From Phycisphaeraceae bacterium (GTDB lineage: Bacteria > Planctomycetota > Phycisphaerae > Phycisphaerales > UBA1924), in contig JACKHA010000009.1 in the NCBI GenBank assembly GCA_020639215.1, positions 1 through 64,000 on the forward strand: DNA of 64,000 bases, in the 5' to 3' direction. The notes beneath the pieces are model-generated. The model was not told the origin of the DNA and searched no databases. It saw nothing but the letters and a program-made list of their open reading frames with translations. The first letter of the stretch is position 1; the number at the start of each line of letters is the position of its first letter. The position numbers and the translations under genes are program-made. Positions 1-7,726 of the stretch are shown here, in pieces.

Positions 1-102
1 AAGACCACGCGGGCGGTGCTGACCGGAACGCTGCCCGAGTCGGTGACACTCGCGGAGCTGATGGCTACCGCCGGCACCCGTGCTGGAGCAGTCCAAAGAT
101 GA
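1..102 (+). CDS. 3' end of an unidentified gene (truncated by window edge)
   Basis: An open frame runs from base 1 to a TGA at 100-102 and gives 33 residues ending in TRAGAVQR. The fragment is too short to identify. It lies 44 bp upstream of, and on the same strand as, the large ATPase gene that follows, so the two may form an operon. ATPases of that type are often neighbours of restriction-modification genes, but nothing in this fragment proves that here. Confidence 0.35.
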   Translation, partial: KTTRAVLTGTLPESVTLAELMATAGTRAGAVQR

Positions 103-146
103 GCCTGGAGTGTTGGTAACGGCCGGGCACGAGCAGTTCGGTCCAG

Positions 147-2798
147 TTGTTATCGCCAGCATCAGACGCAGTTGTGAAGAAGAGCGCGTTACAGCAAATC
201 CTCGCCTGGACGAAGCGCCAAGACCCGTGGGTGAGCGACGCCGCGCGTCGAGTCGTCCAATCGACGGAGCTGTCACCCGAGGATGTGACGGCGGTGCTGA
301 ATCTCTGTCGCAGGCAACACGGGCTGGGCGTGCCGGAGACGGCAGACTCCCTTCAGCCCATCCCGCTCGAGGAGCGGCACCTGCCAAGCGGCACGGGATC
401 GGCGTCAACGACCCACTTGCTCGGGATTAACAACCCTCGGGGCGTCAACGCACTTCACCCGGATGCCAACTTGGTGTTCGAGGCGGCCGGACTCACGATC
501 ATCTACGGCGACAATGGGTCGGGGAAGTCGGGCTACGCACGGATCCTAAAGCGCGCGTGCCGGGCCCGGGACCGCGGCAAAGCCATCGTGCCCGACATCT
601 ACGCCGCAGGATACCCCGCCTCAGCGTCGGCGAGCCTGCCGTTCGAGCAAGACGGCGTCGGCGGCGTCGTCGAGTGGCAGGATGCCGAGAATGCGCCCGT
701 TTCCGAGTTGTCTGCGGTATGCGTCTTCGACAAAGACTGCGCCAGTGTGCATGTGGAGACCCCCAACGAGGTCGCGTTCAGGCCGCTCGGGCTCGACGTG
801 CCCGATCGGTTGGCGAGGCTGTTCGCCGACGTGGCCGCGGAGTTGTCAAAGCAGAAGGCGGCGCTCGCACAGGCTCGAGCGGGCATCTGGCTCACCCCGA
901 CATGGCAGGCCCAGACCGTCGTCGGACAGGCTCTGGGCCGGATCTCCGCGGATACCGACGCCGACTCCATCAAGCGGATCGCCGAGCTCACCGACGTGAA
1001 GCGGGAACGCCTGGCCCAACTCAAACGGGACCTGGCGGATGATCCGGCATCGGCTGCCTCCCAGCTCCGAGTCGTGGAGCAGGCTGCCGCGACGCTGCTG
1101 AAGCGGCTGGCGATGGCCGTGGGCGGAACCAGCGACGAGTCGCTGAACGCCCTCCTCGACGCCGTGCGCACCGCCGCCGCCACCCGCGAGGCCGCCGCCG
1201 GGGCATCGGCCGCGCAGTTCCGCGCCGAACCACTGCCCGGCGTCGGCGAGGCGGCGTGGCGAGAGCTCTGGAAGTCTGCTCGGGCGTACTCGGAGAACGC
1301 GGCATACCGCGGCCAGGCCTTTCCGGTGACCGATAAAGATGCTCGATGCGCCTTGTGCCAGCAAGTGCTCGACTCCGACGCGGCTGGTCGTCTCAGGCGA
1401 TTCGACGAGTTTGTGCGGAACGACGTCGAAGTCAGGGCCCGGGACGCCGAGCACCACCGCGACGCGATGGCAGGCAGCCTCCGCAAGCTTGATCTCCGCA
1501 CCCGCTCGGTCCGAGTTCCGCTGCAGGCCGTTGGCCTCTACTCCGGTTCGGTCGCCGATGCCGTGCGTCGCTGCATCATCAACGCTCGCCTCAGACGCCG
1601 TGCCGCGCTGCGGGGGATCGTCGGCGAGGCCGCGGCGCCTGTCGCCGGGCCGCCCGATGCCGTGAAGAAGGTCGAGGATCTGATCGGCTCAGTGCGGTCG
1701 AGAATCGAGGAGCTGGTGGCAAGCTCGTCGGATGAAGCACGCCAGCGGCTCGTCGCAGAACGAGATGACCTCGCGGATCGCCAGCTAATCGGCGGGATGA
1801 TGCCAGTCGTTGAAGCCGAGATCAAGCGGCTCCGATCGCTGCGCGCGGTCGAACGATGCCTCAAAGCGCTCAGCACCGATCCGATCACACGGCTCGGCAC
1901 CTCTCTCGCTCGAGGGATTCTCACGGATCAACTGCGTGATTCGTTTGCCAAAGAACTTAATCGGCTCACGGACGGTCGCATCCGCGCGGAGCTCGTCTAC
2001 GCGGGAGGGAATCGAGGCCAGCCGCGATACCAGGTAAAGTTGATCGCAAGGCCGAGTAGCAAGGTGGCCTCGATTCTCAGCGAAGGCGAGCAGACCTGCG
2101 TCGCGATCGCCGGCTTCCTGACGGAGCTCGCGACATCGTCGCACCGATCCACGATCGTGTTCGACGATCCCGTCACGTCCCTCGATCATCGCTGGCGTCG
2201 CAGCGTCGCCAACCGGCTTGTCGAGGTGGCCAAAGAGCGGCCTGTCGTGGTGTTCACGCATGATATCGTGTTCGTGCATGACCTGAAAGATCGTGCCGAC
2301 GAAGAAGGCACCGGCTGCTCAACTCAAACGGTCAGGCGAATCGGTGAACGAACCGGGCTGATCGCGGACGGGCTGCCCTGGATCGCAAAGAGCGTGGAGC
2401 ATCGTCTTGACGAGCTCGAGAAGCGTGCTCGGGCCAGCAAGAAAAAGTATGAGTCAGGAGATGACGAGGTCTACGGAGCTGAAGCGAGGTCGGTGTACGA
2501 CGATCTGCGCGCGACATGGGAGCGCGCCATTGAGACCGTCGCGTTCAATAGAGTCATCCTTCGGCATCGAGACTATGTGGAAACGAAGCACTTCAAGAAG
2601 GCGATCGTTTTGAACGCGGACGACAGCGAGACGATCCGAGTAAACCACGGACGCTGTAGCGACGTGGTACGGGGCCACGATCAATCGTCAGGTCGCAATG
2701 CTCCGGTGCCAACGCCTTCGCAAATGCTCGACGACATCAAGGCGCTTCGAGACTGGGTCGACGACCTTCGGGAACGGCAAAGGCCCTTCCGTGGCTGA
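147..2798 (+). CDS. Large SMC/RecF-like AAA_13 ATPase with zinc hook (RloC/PrrC-like)
   Basis: An 883-residue P-loop ATPase of the ABC/SMC head type. Seen: Walker A GDNGSGKSG at about 121-129; long charged helical regions either side of a CALC zinc-hook motif at 401-404; an ABC signature ILSEGEQ at about 643; a Walker B/D-loop FDDPVTSLDH at about 672; and a C-terminal tail with RATWE (R788, E792) followed by H807 and H815. The N- and C-terminal ATPase halves joined by a CxxC hook are the layout of RloC and relatives, which cut tRNA anticodons as an anti-phage response; PrrC/RloC use an Arg-x3-Glu...His set. That this tail is a nuclease is inference, because the same region occurs in AAA_13 proteins of unknown role. 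The start is TTG at 147; GTG at 174 is a real alternative. No strong ribosome binding site precedes either. GC is lower than in the neighbouring core genes, which fits acquisition by transfer. Confidence 0.8.
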   Translation: MLSPASDAVVKKSALQQILAWTKRQDPWVSDAARRVVQSTELSPEDVTAVLNLCRRQHGLGVPETADSLQPIPLEERHLPSGTGSASTTHLLGINNPRGVNALHPDANLVFEAAGLTIIYGDNGSGKSGYARILKRACRARDRGKAIVPDIYAAGYPASASASLPFEQDGVGGVVEWQDAENAPVSELSAVCVFDKDCASVHVETPNEVAFRPLGLDVPDRLARLFADVAAELSKQKAALAQARAGIWLTPTWQAQTVVGQALGRISADTDADSIKRIAELTDVKRERLAQLKRDLADDPASAASQLRVVEQAAATLLKRLAMAVGGTSDESLNALLDAVRTAAATREAAAGASAAQFRAEPLPGVGEAAWRELWKSARAYSENAAYRGQAFPVTDKDARCALCQQVLDSDAAGRLRRFDEFVRNDVEVRARDAEHHRDAMAGSLRKLDLRTRSVRVPLQAVGLYSGSVADAVRRCIINARLRRRAALRGIVGEAAAPVAGPPDAVKKVEDLIGSVRSRIEELVASSSDEARQRLVAERDDLADRQLIGGMMPVVEAEIKRLRSLRAVERCLKALSTDPITRLGTSLARGILTDQLRDSFAKELNRLTDGRIRAELVYAGGNRGQPRYQVKLIARPSSKVASILSEGEQTCVAIAGFLTELATSSHRSTIVFDDPVTSLDHRWRRSVANRLVEVAKERPVVVFTHDIVFVHDLKDRADEEGTGCSTQTVRRIGERTGLIADGLPWIAKSVEHRLDELEKRARASKKKYESGDDEVYGAEARSVYDDLRATWERAIETVAFNRVILRHRDYVETKHFKKAIVLNADDSETIRVNHGRCSDVVRGHDQSSGRNAPVPTPSQMLDDIKALRDWVDDLRERQRPFRG

Positions 2799-3008
2799 CC
2801 GCGACGACTCTTGGCGGTCGAGGCGGAACGAGTCGTTCACCCTTACCGCCCGAGCCGCCGCGAGAGACCCAGAGGAAGGATTCCGTCAGAACGACCAAAG
2901 GGCGTACTACGTTGAGGATACGAACGCTCAGTATTGGTCGATAACTGCCGCACAATCAACGACTTCCCGTCGGTCTCTTGGACCGATTGGGGGAGTCTCC
3001 AGGGCAAG

Positions 3009-3095
3009 CGGAGAGGGGGGGATTCGAACCCCCGATACGGTTGCCCGTATACAGCATTTCCAGTGCTGCTCCTTCAGCCGCTCGGACACCTCTCC
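3009..3095 (-). tRNA. tRNA-Ser (GGA)
   Basis: Class II tRNA of 87 nt. The acceptor arm ggagagg (3089-3095) pairs with cctctcc (3010-3016), with G as discriminator. The anticodon loop carries GGA, there is a long variable arm, and the T-loop reads ggttcgaatcc. CCA is not encoded. The 3' end faces the accessory ATPase region on the left. Confidence 0.95.
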
Positions 3096-3238
3096 GGAGA
3101 AGGGGGATGAGTGTATGGCGGGTGGGGGGTGGTGTCGCGGGGGGAGGTGAGCCCGGGCGGCACCTCGTGGCCGTCCTTGCGATCCCCCGGGAACTGGCTG
3201 TGCAGGGCCGCGGCCATGCCGCGCTTTGGGGCCGGTCC

Positions 3239-3321
3239 GTTGATCGGCACCGAGAAACGCCGCGGAGCCGGCGTGTCTCGGTGGCACGGAGGGCATGCTT
3301 GTGCCGAGCCACAAGCATGCC
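3239..3321. repeat. Composite two-hairpin palindromic repeat, copy 1
   Basis: The first hairpin is at 3248-3283, with arms caccgaga / tctcggtg and an inner cgccg / cggcg stem. It is followed by a perfect 12-bp inverted repeat, 3292-3303 with 3310-3321, around a 6-nt loop. The first hairpin with its 5' flank from 3239 recurs in inverted orientation at 52213-52260 and in direct orientation at 52407-52446. The second hairpin has a counterpart at 52510-52539. It fills the gap between ileS and tRNA-Ser. It could act as a terminator for ileS, but the sequence match to distant copies marks it as a repeat family. Confidence 0.75.
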
Positions 3322-3342
3322 ACACGGCGTGGGCGAATTGGG

Positions 3343-6300
3343 CTAGGCGACGCCGATGGCCTCGGCGTCGCGGTCGGAGAGCGTGCCGCCGTCGGAACGG
3401 GGGCGGACGGTGGCGTCGCGTTTCCAGGAGCGGTCGCAGCGGGGCTGGTCGCGGAGGTCGATGACCGAGACCGACTTGGCGGCGGGGTCGAGCGTAATGC
3501 GGCTGACGCCGAGCAGGTCGGCCAGGTCGACCGGATCGAACGCGGCCAGGGCGCTGTCGGGATCGGGGAGGACGATCCCGGCGTCGAGCGGGTTCTCGAC
3601 GCCGAGGCCGCCGGCGGCGGGATCGGCCTTGGCGCGTTCGAGGGCGCCCTGGGCCTGCTCGCGCAGGGTGAAGACCTTGGTCCAGGCTGCCGTGTGGGCC
3701 GGGTCGGCGTTGATGCCCGTCGGCGGGGCGAAGTGGACGAGGTGGACGCAGGTGTCGGCGGAGTCCTGGGACTTGTCGTCGATGTTGTGCAGGGCCCGCC
3801 AGGCCTCGTCGGCGGTGTGGCAGAGGATGGGGGCGAGCAGGCGGCACAGCGTGTCGGTCAGGGTGTAGAGCGTCGCCTGCGTGCGCCGGCGGCGGGGCGA
3901 GTCGGGGCGGTCGCAGTAGAGCCGGTCCTTGACCGCGGCCAGGTACACGGCGCTGAGCGTGTCGTTGCAGAAGTCGAACAGGGCCAGGTGGGCGGCGCGG
4001 TAGTCGAAGGTCTCGTAGGCCTTGGTGACGGTGCGGGAGAGGGCGTCGAGGCGGGAGAGGATCCAGGCGTCGGGGGAGGTGGGGGAGCAGGACCGCGACG
4101 CTTGCGCGTCGGGCTCTGCGCCGGAGTAGTCATACAGGTTGCTGAGCATGAAGCGGAGCGTGTTGCGGACCTTGCGGTAGGACTCGCCGGCGACGTCGAA
4201 GAAGGCCTTGTCGACCTTCACGTCATTCTCGTAGGCGAGGCCGCTGACCCACCAGCGGCACACGTCGGCGCCGTAGTCCTTGAGCAGGTCCTCGACCTCG
4301 AGGGTGTTGCCGAGGCTCTTGGACATCTTCTTGCCGTCCTTGTCGACCATGAAGCCGTGGGTGAGCAGGGTCTTGAACGCGGGGCGTCCGGTGACGCCGA
4401 GCGACGGCAGCAGCGAGGCCTGGAACCAGCCGCGGTGCTGGTCGGAGCCTTCGAGGTAGAGGTCGATGGGGTAGTCGGCTCCCTCGGGGTGCTCGGTGGT
4501 CCTTGATCGCTCGCGCATGACGGCGTTCCAGGAACAGCCGGACTCGAACCAGACGTCGAGGATGTCGGCGCCTTTGCGGAGGGAAGCGACGGAGCGACCC
4601 AGCGACGCAGCGACGGAGGGGTCGAGGTCGGGGTCGGTCGCGGGGTCGTAGTGCTTGAGGAGGTCTTCGGGCGTGCCGGTGAACCAGAGGTCGGAGCCTT
4701 TTTCGCGGATGGCCTTGGCGACGGCGCGGACCGAGGCCGGCGTCAGCAGGACCTGCTGGTCCGGGGCGTCGCCGAAGAAGAAGGCGGGGATGGGCAGGCC
4801 CCAGGAGCGCTGTCGGCTGATGCACCAGTCGGGGCGCGATTCGAGCATGCCGCGGAGGCGGTTGCGCCCCCACTCGGGGACGAAGGCGACGGTCTGAAGC
4901 ATCTGATCCTGTACGGCAGTCTGTAGGCGGTATCGGAGGCCTTGGTTCGGCGACGACTTGTAGTCCTGTCCTATCCAAGCCAACGCCAGCTCTCGGAGTG
5001 AAGCAGGATGCGAGCCGAATCGCGGTGCGTGTCGTGTTGGTGTGTCGACACCGATGAACCATTGCTCGGTGGCGCGGAAAATGACGGGGGTTTTGCCGCG
5101 CCAGTCGTGAGGGTAGGAGTGCGAGAACTTGTGCTGGTGAACAAGGTTCCCGGTCTCCACTAGGTCACGCACGATTGCTTCGTTTGCTTTCCAGACGTTC
5201 ATCCCTTGGTAACGGTGAGGGACCGTGCGGTTGAACGTGCCATCAGGGCGTACAGGACAGTAGATCGGGAGCCCGACGCGCTGGCCAGTCTGGTAGTCTT
5301 CGGTCCCGTGGCCCGGGGCAGTGTGGACGAGTCCAGTTCCGTCGTCAAGTGTGACGTAGTCGGCAGACACGATCCGGAAGCACCGGTCCTGCATCTCGAG
5401 GTTTGGTTCGTAGCCGCCCTGTACGAACTGATATGCCTTGGTTTGCAGCGCAAGGCGTATGGATTGTGAGTCGGACAGATCGAGCGTGAATGCGCCTCGC
5501 CAATCTGTTCCCCACGTCTGCTTGTTGGTTTCGAACGGGTGGCGGTAGCGCAGGCCGACGAGGCGGTCGCCGGTGGTGGTGGCCAGGACCTCGACGCTCT
5601 CGGCCTTGGCGGCCTTGGTGACGCGCTCGACGGCGTCCTCGGCCATGACGGTCACGGCGCCATCGACGCGGACGAGGGCGTAGTTGAACTTCTCGTTGAC
5701 GGCGATGGCGAGGTTGGCCGGGAGCGTCCAGGGCGTTGTCGTCCAGATCATGAAGGAGGGGGTTGTGTCGGGGCGGGGCGATCGACCAACCCCATCCGCT
5801 CCCTCCGTGCGCTCCGCGTCATCCTCCGCTTCCTCCGCGTTCTGCACCCCGTTCAGCCCGAACGCGTCGTAGACGGCTCCCGCGTCGGCGGCCTCGAAGT
5901 CGACGTAGACCGAGATGTCTTCGCGGTCGTAGTACTCGAGTTCGGCCTCGGCCAGCGCCGTCTCGTTCTCGATGGACCAGTGGACGGCCTTCAGGGCGCG
6001 ATACACCAGGCCCTGTTCGACGAGGGCCGCGAGGGCTTCGAGGACCGCGCCCTCGTAGGCGGGGGCCATGGTCATGTACGGGTTGTCGTAGTCGCCCAGG
6101 GTGCAGAGTCGCTGCATCTGGGCGGCCTGGAGTTTGATGAACTTCTCAGCGTGCTTCTGACACTCTCGCCGGATGGCCATGCGGCGCGGGCCGTCGTCGA
6201 GCGCGGCGATCTTGTCCATTTTGCCGGCGGCCATGAGTTCGCCCATGACCTTGTGTTCGATGGGCAGGCCGTGGCAGTCCCAGCCGGGGACGTAGGGCAC

Positions 6301-6654
6301 GTCGAAGCCCATCATGGTGCGGGATCGGACGACGAGGTCCTTGAGAACCTTGTTCATGAGGTGGCCGAGGTGGATGGAGCCGTTGGCGTAGGGCGGGCCG
6401 TCGTGGAAGACGTAGCGGCCCTTGGGGGCGGACGTTCCTTGGTCGCGGAGGCGCTGGTAGAGGTCCATGGCCTGCCAGCGCTTCAGGCTTGCGGGCTCGT
6501 TCTGAACGAGGCTGGCCTTCATGGGGAAGGCGGTCTTGGGGAGGTTGAGGGTGGCGCGGTAGGCGTTCTTGTCGGAGGCCTTGGGGGCTGGATTGGCGGC
6601 GCGGGCATCGGAGCCGGCGTTGGGAGCGGTGTTGGCGGGCTGGGTGGGGTTCAT
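3343..6654 (-). CDS. ileS: Isoleucyl-tRNA synthetase
   Basis: A class I aminoacyl-tRNA synthetase of 1103 aa that charges tRNA-Ile, longer than the usual 930-960. Seen: HIGH-type motif HLGH at 95-98, editing-domain motif WTTTPWTLPAN, the WGLP element, RDWCISRQ-type motif (PDWCISRQ) and KMSKS at about 775-779. The start is ATG 6654 (MNPTQPANT), giving a low-complexity 35-residue leader before the conserved core; the frame stays open upstream but without similarity. Oddities: an Asp/Glu/Ala-rich insert at about 266-290 just before the editing motif; a C-terminal region where the usual four-cysteine zinc site is reduced to CDRS with no downstream pair; and a segment around 4900-5535 of clearly lower GC than the rest. 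It faces away from the element inserted at its 5' side. Confidence 0.96.
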   Translation of the reverse strand: MNPTQPANTAPNAGSDARAANPAPKASDKNAYRATLNLPKTAFPMKASLVQNEPASLKRWQAMDLYQRLRDQGTSAPKGRYVFHDGPPYANGSIHLGHLMNKVLKDLVVRSRTMMGFDVPYVPGWDCHGLPIEHKVMGELMAAGKMDKIAALDDGPRRMAIRRECQKHAEKFIKLQAAQMQRLCTLGDYDNPYMTMAPAYEGAVLEALAALVEQGLVYRALKAVHWSIENETALAEAELEYYDREDISVYVDFEAADAGAVYDAFGLNGVQNAEEAEDDAERTEGADGVGRSPRPDTTPSFMIWTTTPWTLPANLAIAVNEKFNYALVRVDGAVTVMAEDAVERVTKAAKAESVEVLATTTGDRLVGLRYRHPFETNKQTWGTDWRGAFTLDLSDSQSIRLALQTKAYQFVQGGYEPNLEMQDRCFRIVSADYVTLDDGTGLVHTAPGHGTEDYQTGQRVGLPIYCPVRPDGTFNRTVPHRYQGMNVWKANEAIVRDLVETGNLVHQHKFSHSYPHDWRGKTPVIFRATEQWFIGVDTPTRHAPRFGSHPASLRELALAWIGQDYKSSPNQGLRYRLQTAVQDQMLQTVAFVPEWGRNRLRGMLESRPDWCISRQRSWGLPIPAFFFGDAPDQQVLLTPASVRAVAKAIREKGSDLWFTGTPEDLLKHYDPATDPDLDPSVAASLGRSVASLRKGADILDVWFESGCSWNAVMRERSRTTEHPEGADYPIDLYLEGSDQHRGWFQASLLPSLGVTGRPAFKTLLTHGFMVDKDGKKMSKSLGNTLEVEDLLKDYGADVCRWWVSGLAYENDVKVDKAFFDVAGESYRKVRNTLRFMLSNLYDYSGAEPDAQASRSCSPTSPDAWILSRLDALSRTVTKAYETFDYRAAHLALFDFCNDTLSAVYLAAVKDRLYCDRPDSPRRRRTQATLYTLTDTLCRLLAPILCHTADEAWRALHNIDDKSQDSADTCVHLVHFAPPTGINADPAHTAAWTKVFTLREQAQGALERAKADPAAGGLGVENPLDAGIVLPDPDSALAAFDPVDLADLLGVSRITLDPAAKSVSVIDLRDQPRCDRSWKRDATVRPRSDGGTLSDRDAEAIGVA
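5786..5850. repeat. CACGGAGG-type degenerate repeat inside ileS
   Basis: On the coding (-) strand this stretch is a run of units such as gcggagg, gcggagg, gcggagc and cacggagg. It encodes the Glu/Ala/Asp-rich insert ahead of the editing-domain motif. The same units occur between flagellar genes (19857-19900, 22176-22297) and at 58408-58440, so it looks like an in-frame entry of an intergenic repeat family. Confidence 0.5.
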
Positions 6655-6912
6655 GGGTGGGTTCACCGATGGGCGGGAGTTCCCCGGGGCAGCGCGCGGA
6701 GCGGCCCCGAGTGGGTCCTGGTCGAGGGTTTGGATGGTACGGGAGAGCCGCGGAGGCCACGACGGAGAGTCGGCCCCGGCGCGGGCGTCGCGGGGCGTCC
6801 GGGGGCATGGCCAGCCCGACGGCCCCTCAGCCCGCGCGGGGCGAGGGAATTCGGATCGGGGTGGCGGCTGGGCGTGGCATGTGGGGAGTGTCTTCGGCGA
6901 ACGTGGGCGTTG

Positions 6913-6928
6913 GAATGACCCCAGCGGG
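6913..6928. repeat. attL-type core, 16-bp direct repeat
   Basis: gaatgaccccagcggg, identical to 16226-16241. The last 13 bases equal the 3' terminus of tRNA-Glu, so this copy is the displaced tRNA 3' fragment left by integration. Confidence 0.8.
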
Positions 6929-6972
6929 GTCCGAAGTGTAGCACGAAACGTCGGGGATTCTGGCGTTCTCGC

Positions 6973-6999
6973 CCCGAAGCAACGCACCAAACAACGCAG
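6973..6999. repeat. Arm-type repeat, left copy
   Basis: A 27-bp stretch containing ccaaacaacgcag. It matches 16092-16118 in the same orientation with two mismatches. It lies 45 bp inside the left core; its partner lies 107 bp inside the right core. Candidate integrase arm-binding sites, or traces of an older boundary. Confidence 0.5.
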
Positions 7000-7039
7000 T
7001 TCGGTATCTGCCCCCCGTGGAATCGACCACGACGCCGAC

Positions 7040-7180
7040 GTGCCCGACCTGTCCCGCGCGGCCCTCATCGCCAAGGTGGTATCGGCCCTGCCCGACCTGA
7101 CACCCGATGCCCTGGCCCGCGTCGAGGCCATCATCGACGCGCCAGCGGCCCGTGGCGCCCGCGTCACCGACTCCGACTGA
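7040..7180 (+). CDS. Small hypothetical protein
   Basis: A 46-residue frame from GTG, rich in Ala/Asp/Leu with two short predicted helices (LIAKVVSALPDL, ALARVEAIID). It is the first possible gene inside the element. Coding bias resembles the neighbouring element genes, but there is no clear ribosome binding site and the frame is open further upstream, so start and reality are uncertain. Confidence 0.35.
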   Translation: MPDLSRAALIAKVVSALPDLTPDALARVEAIIDAPAARGARVTDSD

Positions 7181-7252
7181 TTCCCGCCCCGGCGTCCCCT
7201 GCTGGGCGGGGACGCGGCACGGGGAAACGTGGCCCAGCATGGAGAATCGACG

Positions 7253-7642
7253 ATGGAAGCGACGAACACGACAACCACCCCGGCCCCGGCAACGCAAAGG
7301 GCACCCGACACCGGCACGTTCGAGCGGCTGGCCCAGGTGTGGCCGATGCTCGACCCGGACGGGCGGGCGGTCCTGGCCCACGTCGCGGGCGTCCTGCTCG
7401 GGGAGCCGATGGCCAGCAACGGGGCGGGCCAACTCGCCGACTTCGGGGCCGGGTGGCACCGGCTGGCCGAGAAGGACCGCACCGCCCTCGGTCGCACCGC
7501 CGAGGCGTTCGCCTGCTTCGGCGTCCTGCGCAGCGTGGATGGCACGAGCACGATGGACCGCCCGCACGGGGCCGAGGCCATCGACGCGGCCCTCACCCGC
7601 CTGGAACGTGCGGGACTCCCGACGTGCATCGTGTGCCCGTAG
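7253..7642 (+). CDS. Hypothetical element protein
   Basis: 129 aa. ATG 7253 is chosen because GGAGAA lies seven bases before it; GTG 7229 would add eight residues. After a Thr/Ala/Pro-rich leader comes a helical region (FERLAQVWPMLDPDGRAVL) with the look of a small soluble helical domain, ending in PTCIVCP. I do not recognise a family. It sits 84 bp upstream of the tape-measure-like gene. Confidence 0.6.
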   Translation: MEATNTTTTPAPATQRAPDTGTFERLAQVWPMLDPDGRAVLAHVAGVLLGEPMASNGAGQLADFGAGWHRLAEKDRTALGRTAEAFACFGVLRSVDGTSTMDRPHGAEAIDAALTRLERAGLPTCIVCP

Positions 7643-7726
7643 GCCACTCCCTCCGGCCCGCCATCCCGGTGGGCCGGGGATTCCCGCCCCGCGTGGGGCA
7701 CTACGTCCCTTTCGAGGAACTACACG

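Larger units (their letters stand above)
6655..7039. other. ileS upstream region and left end of the integrated element
   Basis: No convincing gene. 6655-6912 is ileS upstream DNA of the host chromosome; longer frames exist here but read as arginine/glycine-rich shadow. The left attachment core lies at 6913-6928 and a 27-bp arm-like repeat at 6973-6999. Confidence 0.5.

Noticed and set aside
6913..6928. Second tRNA-Glu copy at the left end
   Set aside because: Only 13 bases of the tRNA 3' end are present; it is the integration duplicate, not a gene.
6655..7701. N-terminal extension of ileS by about 350 residues
   Set aside because: The extension is Arg/Pro/Ala-rich, crosses the att site of the element and has no synthetase homology; ATG 6654 fits the family.
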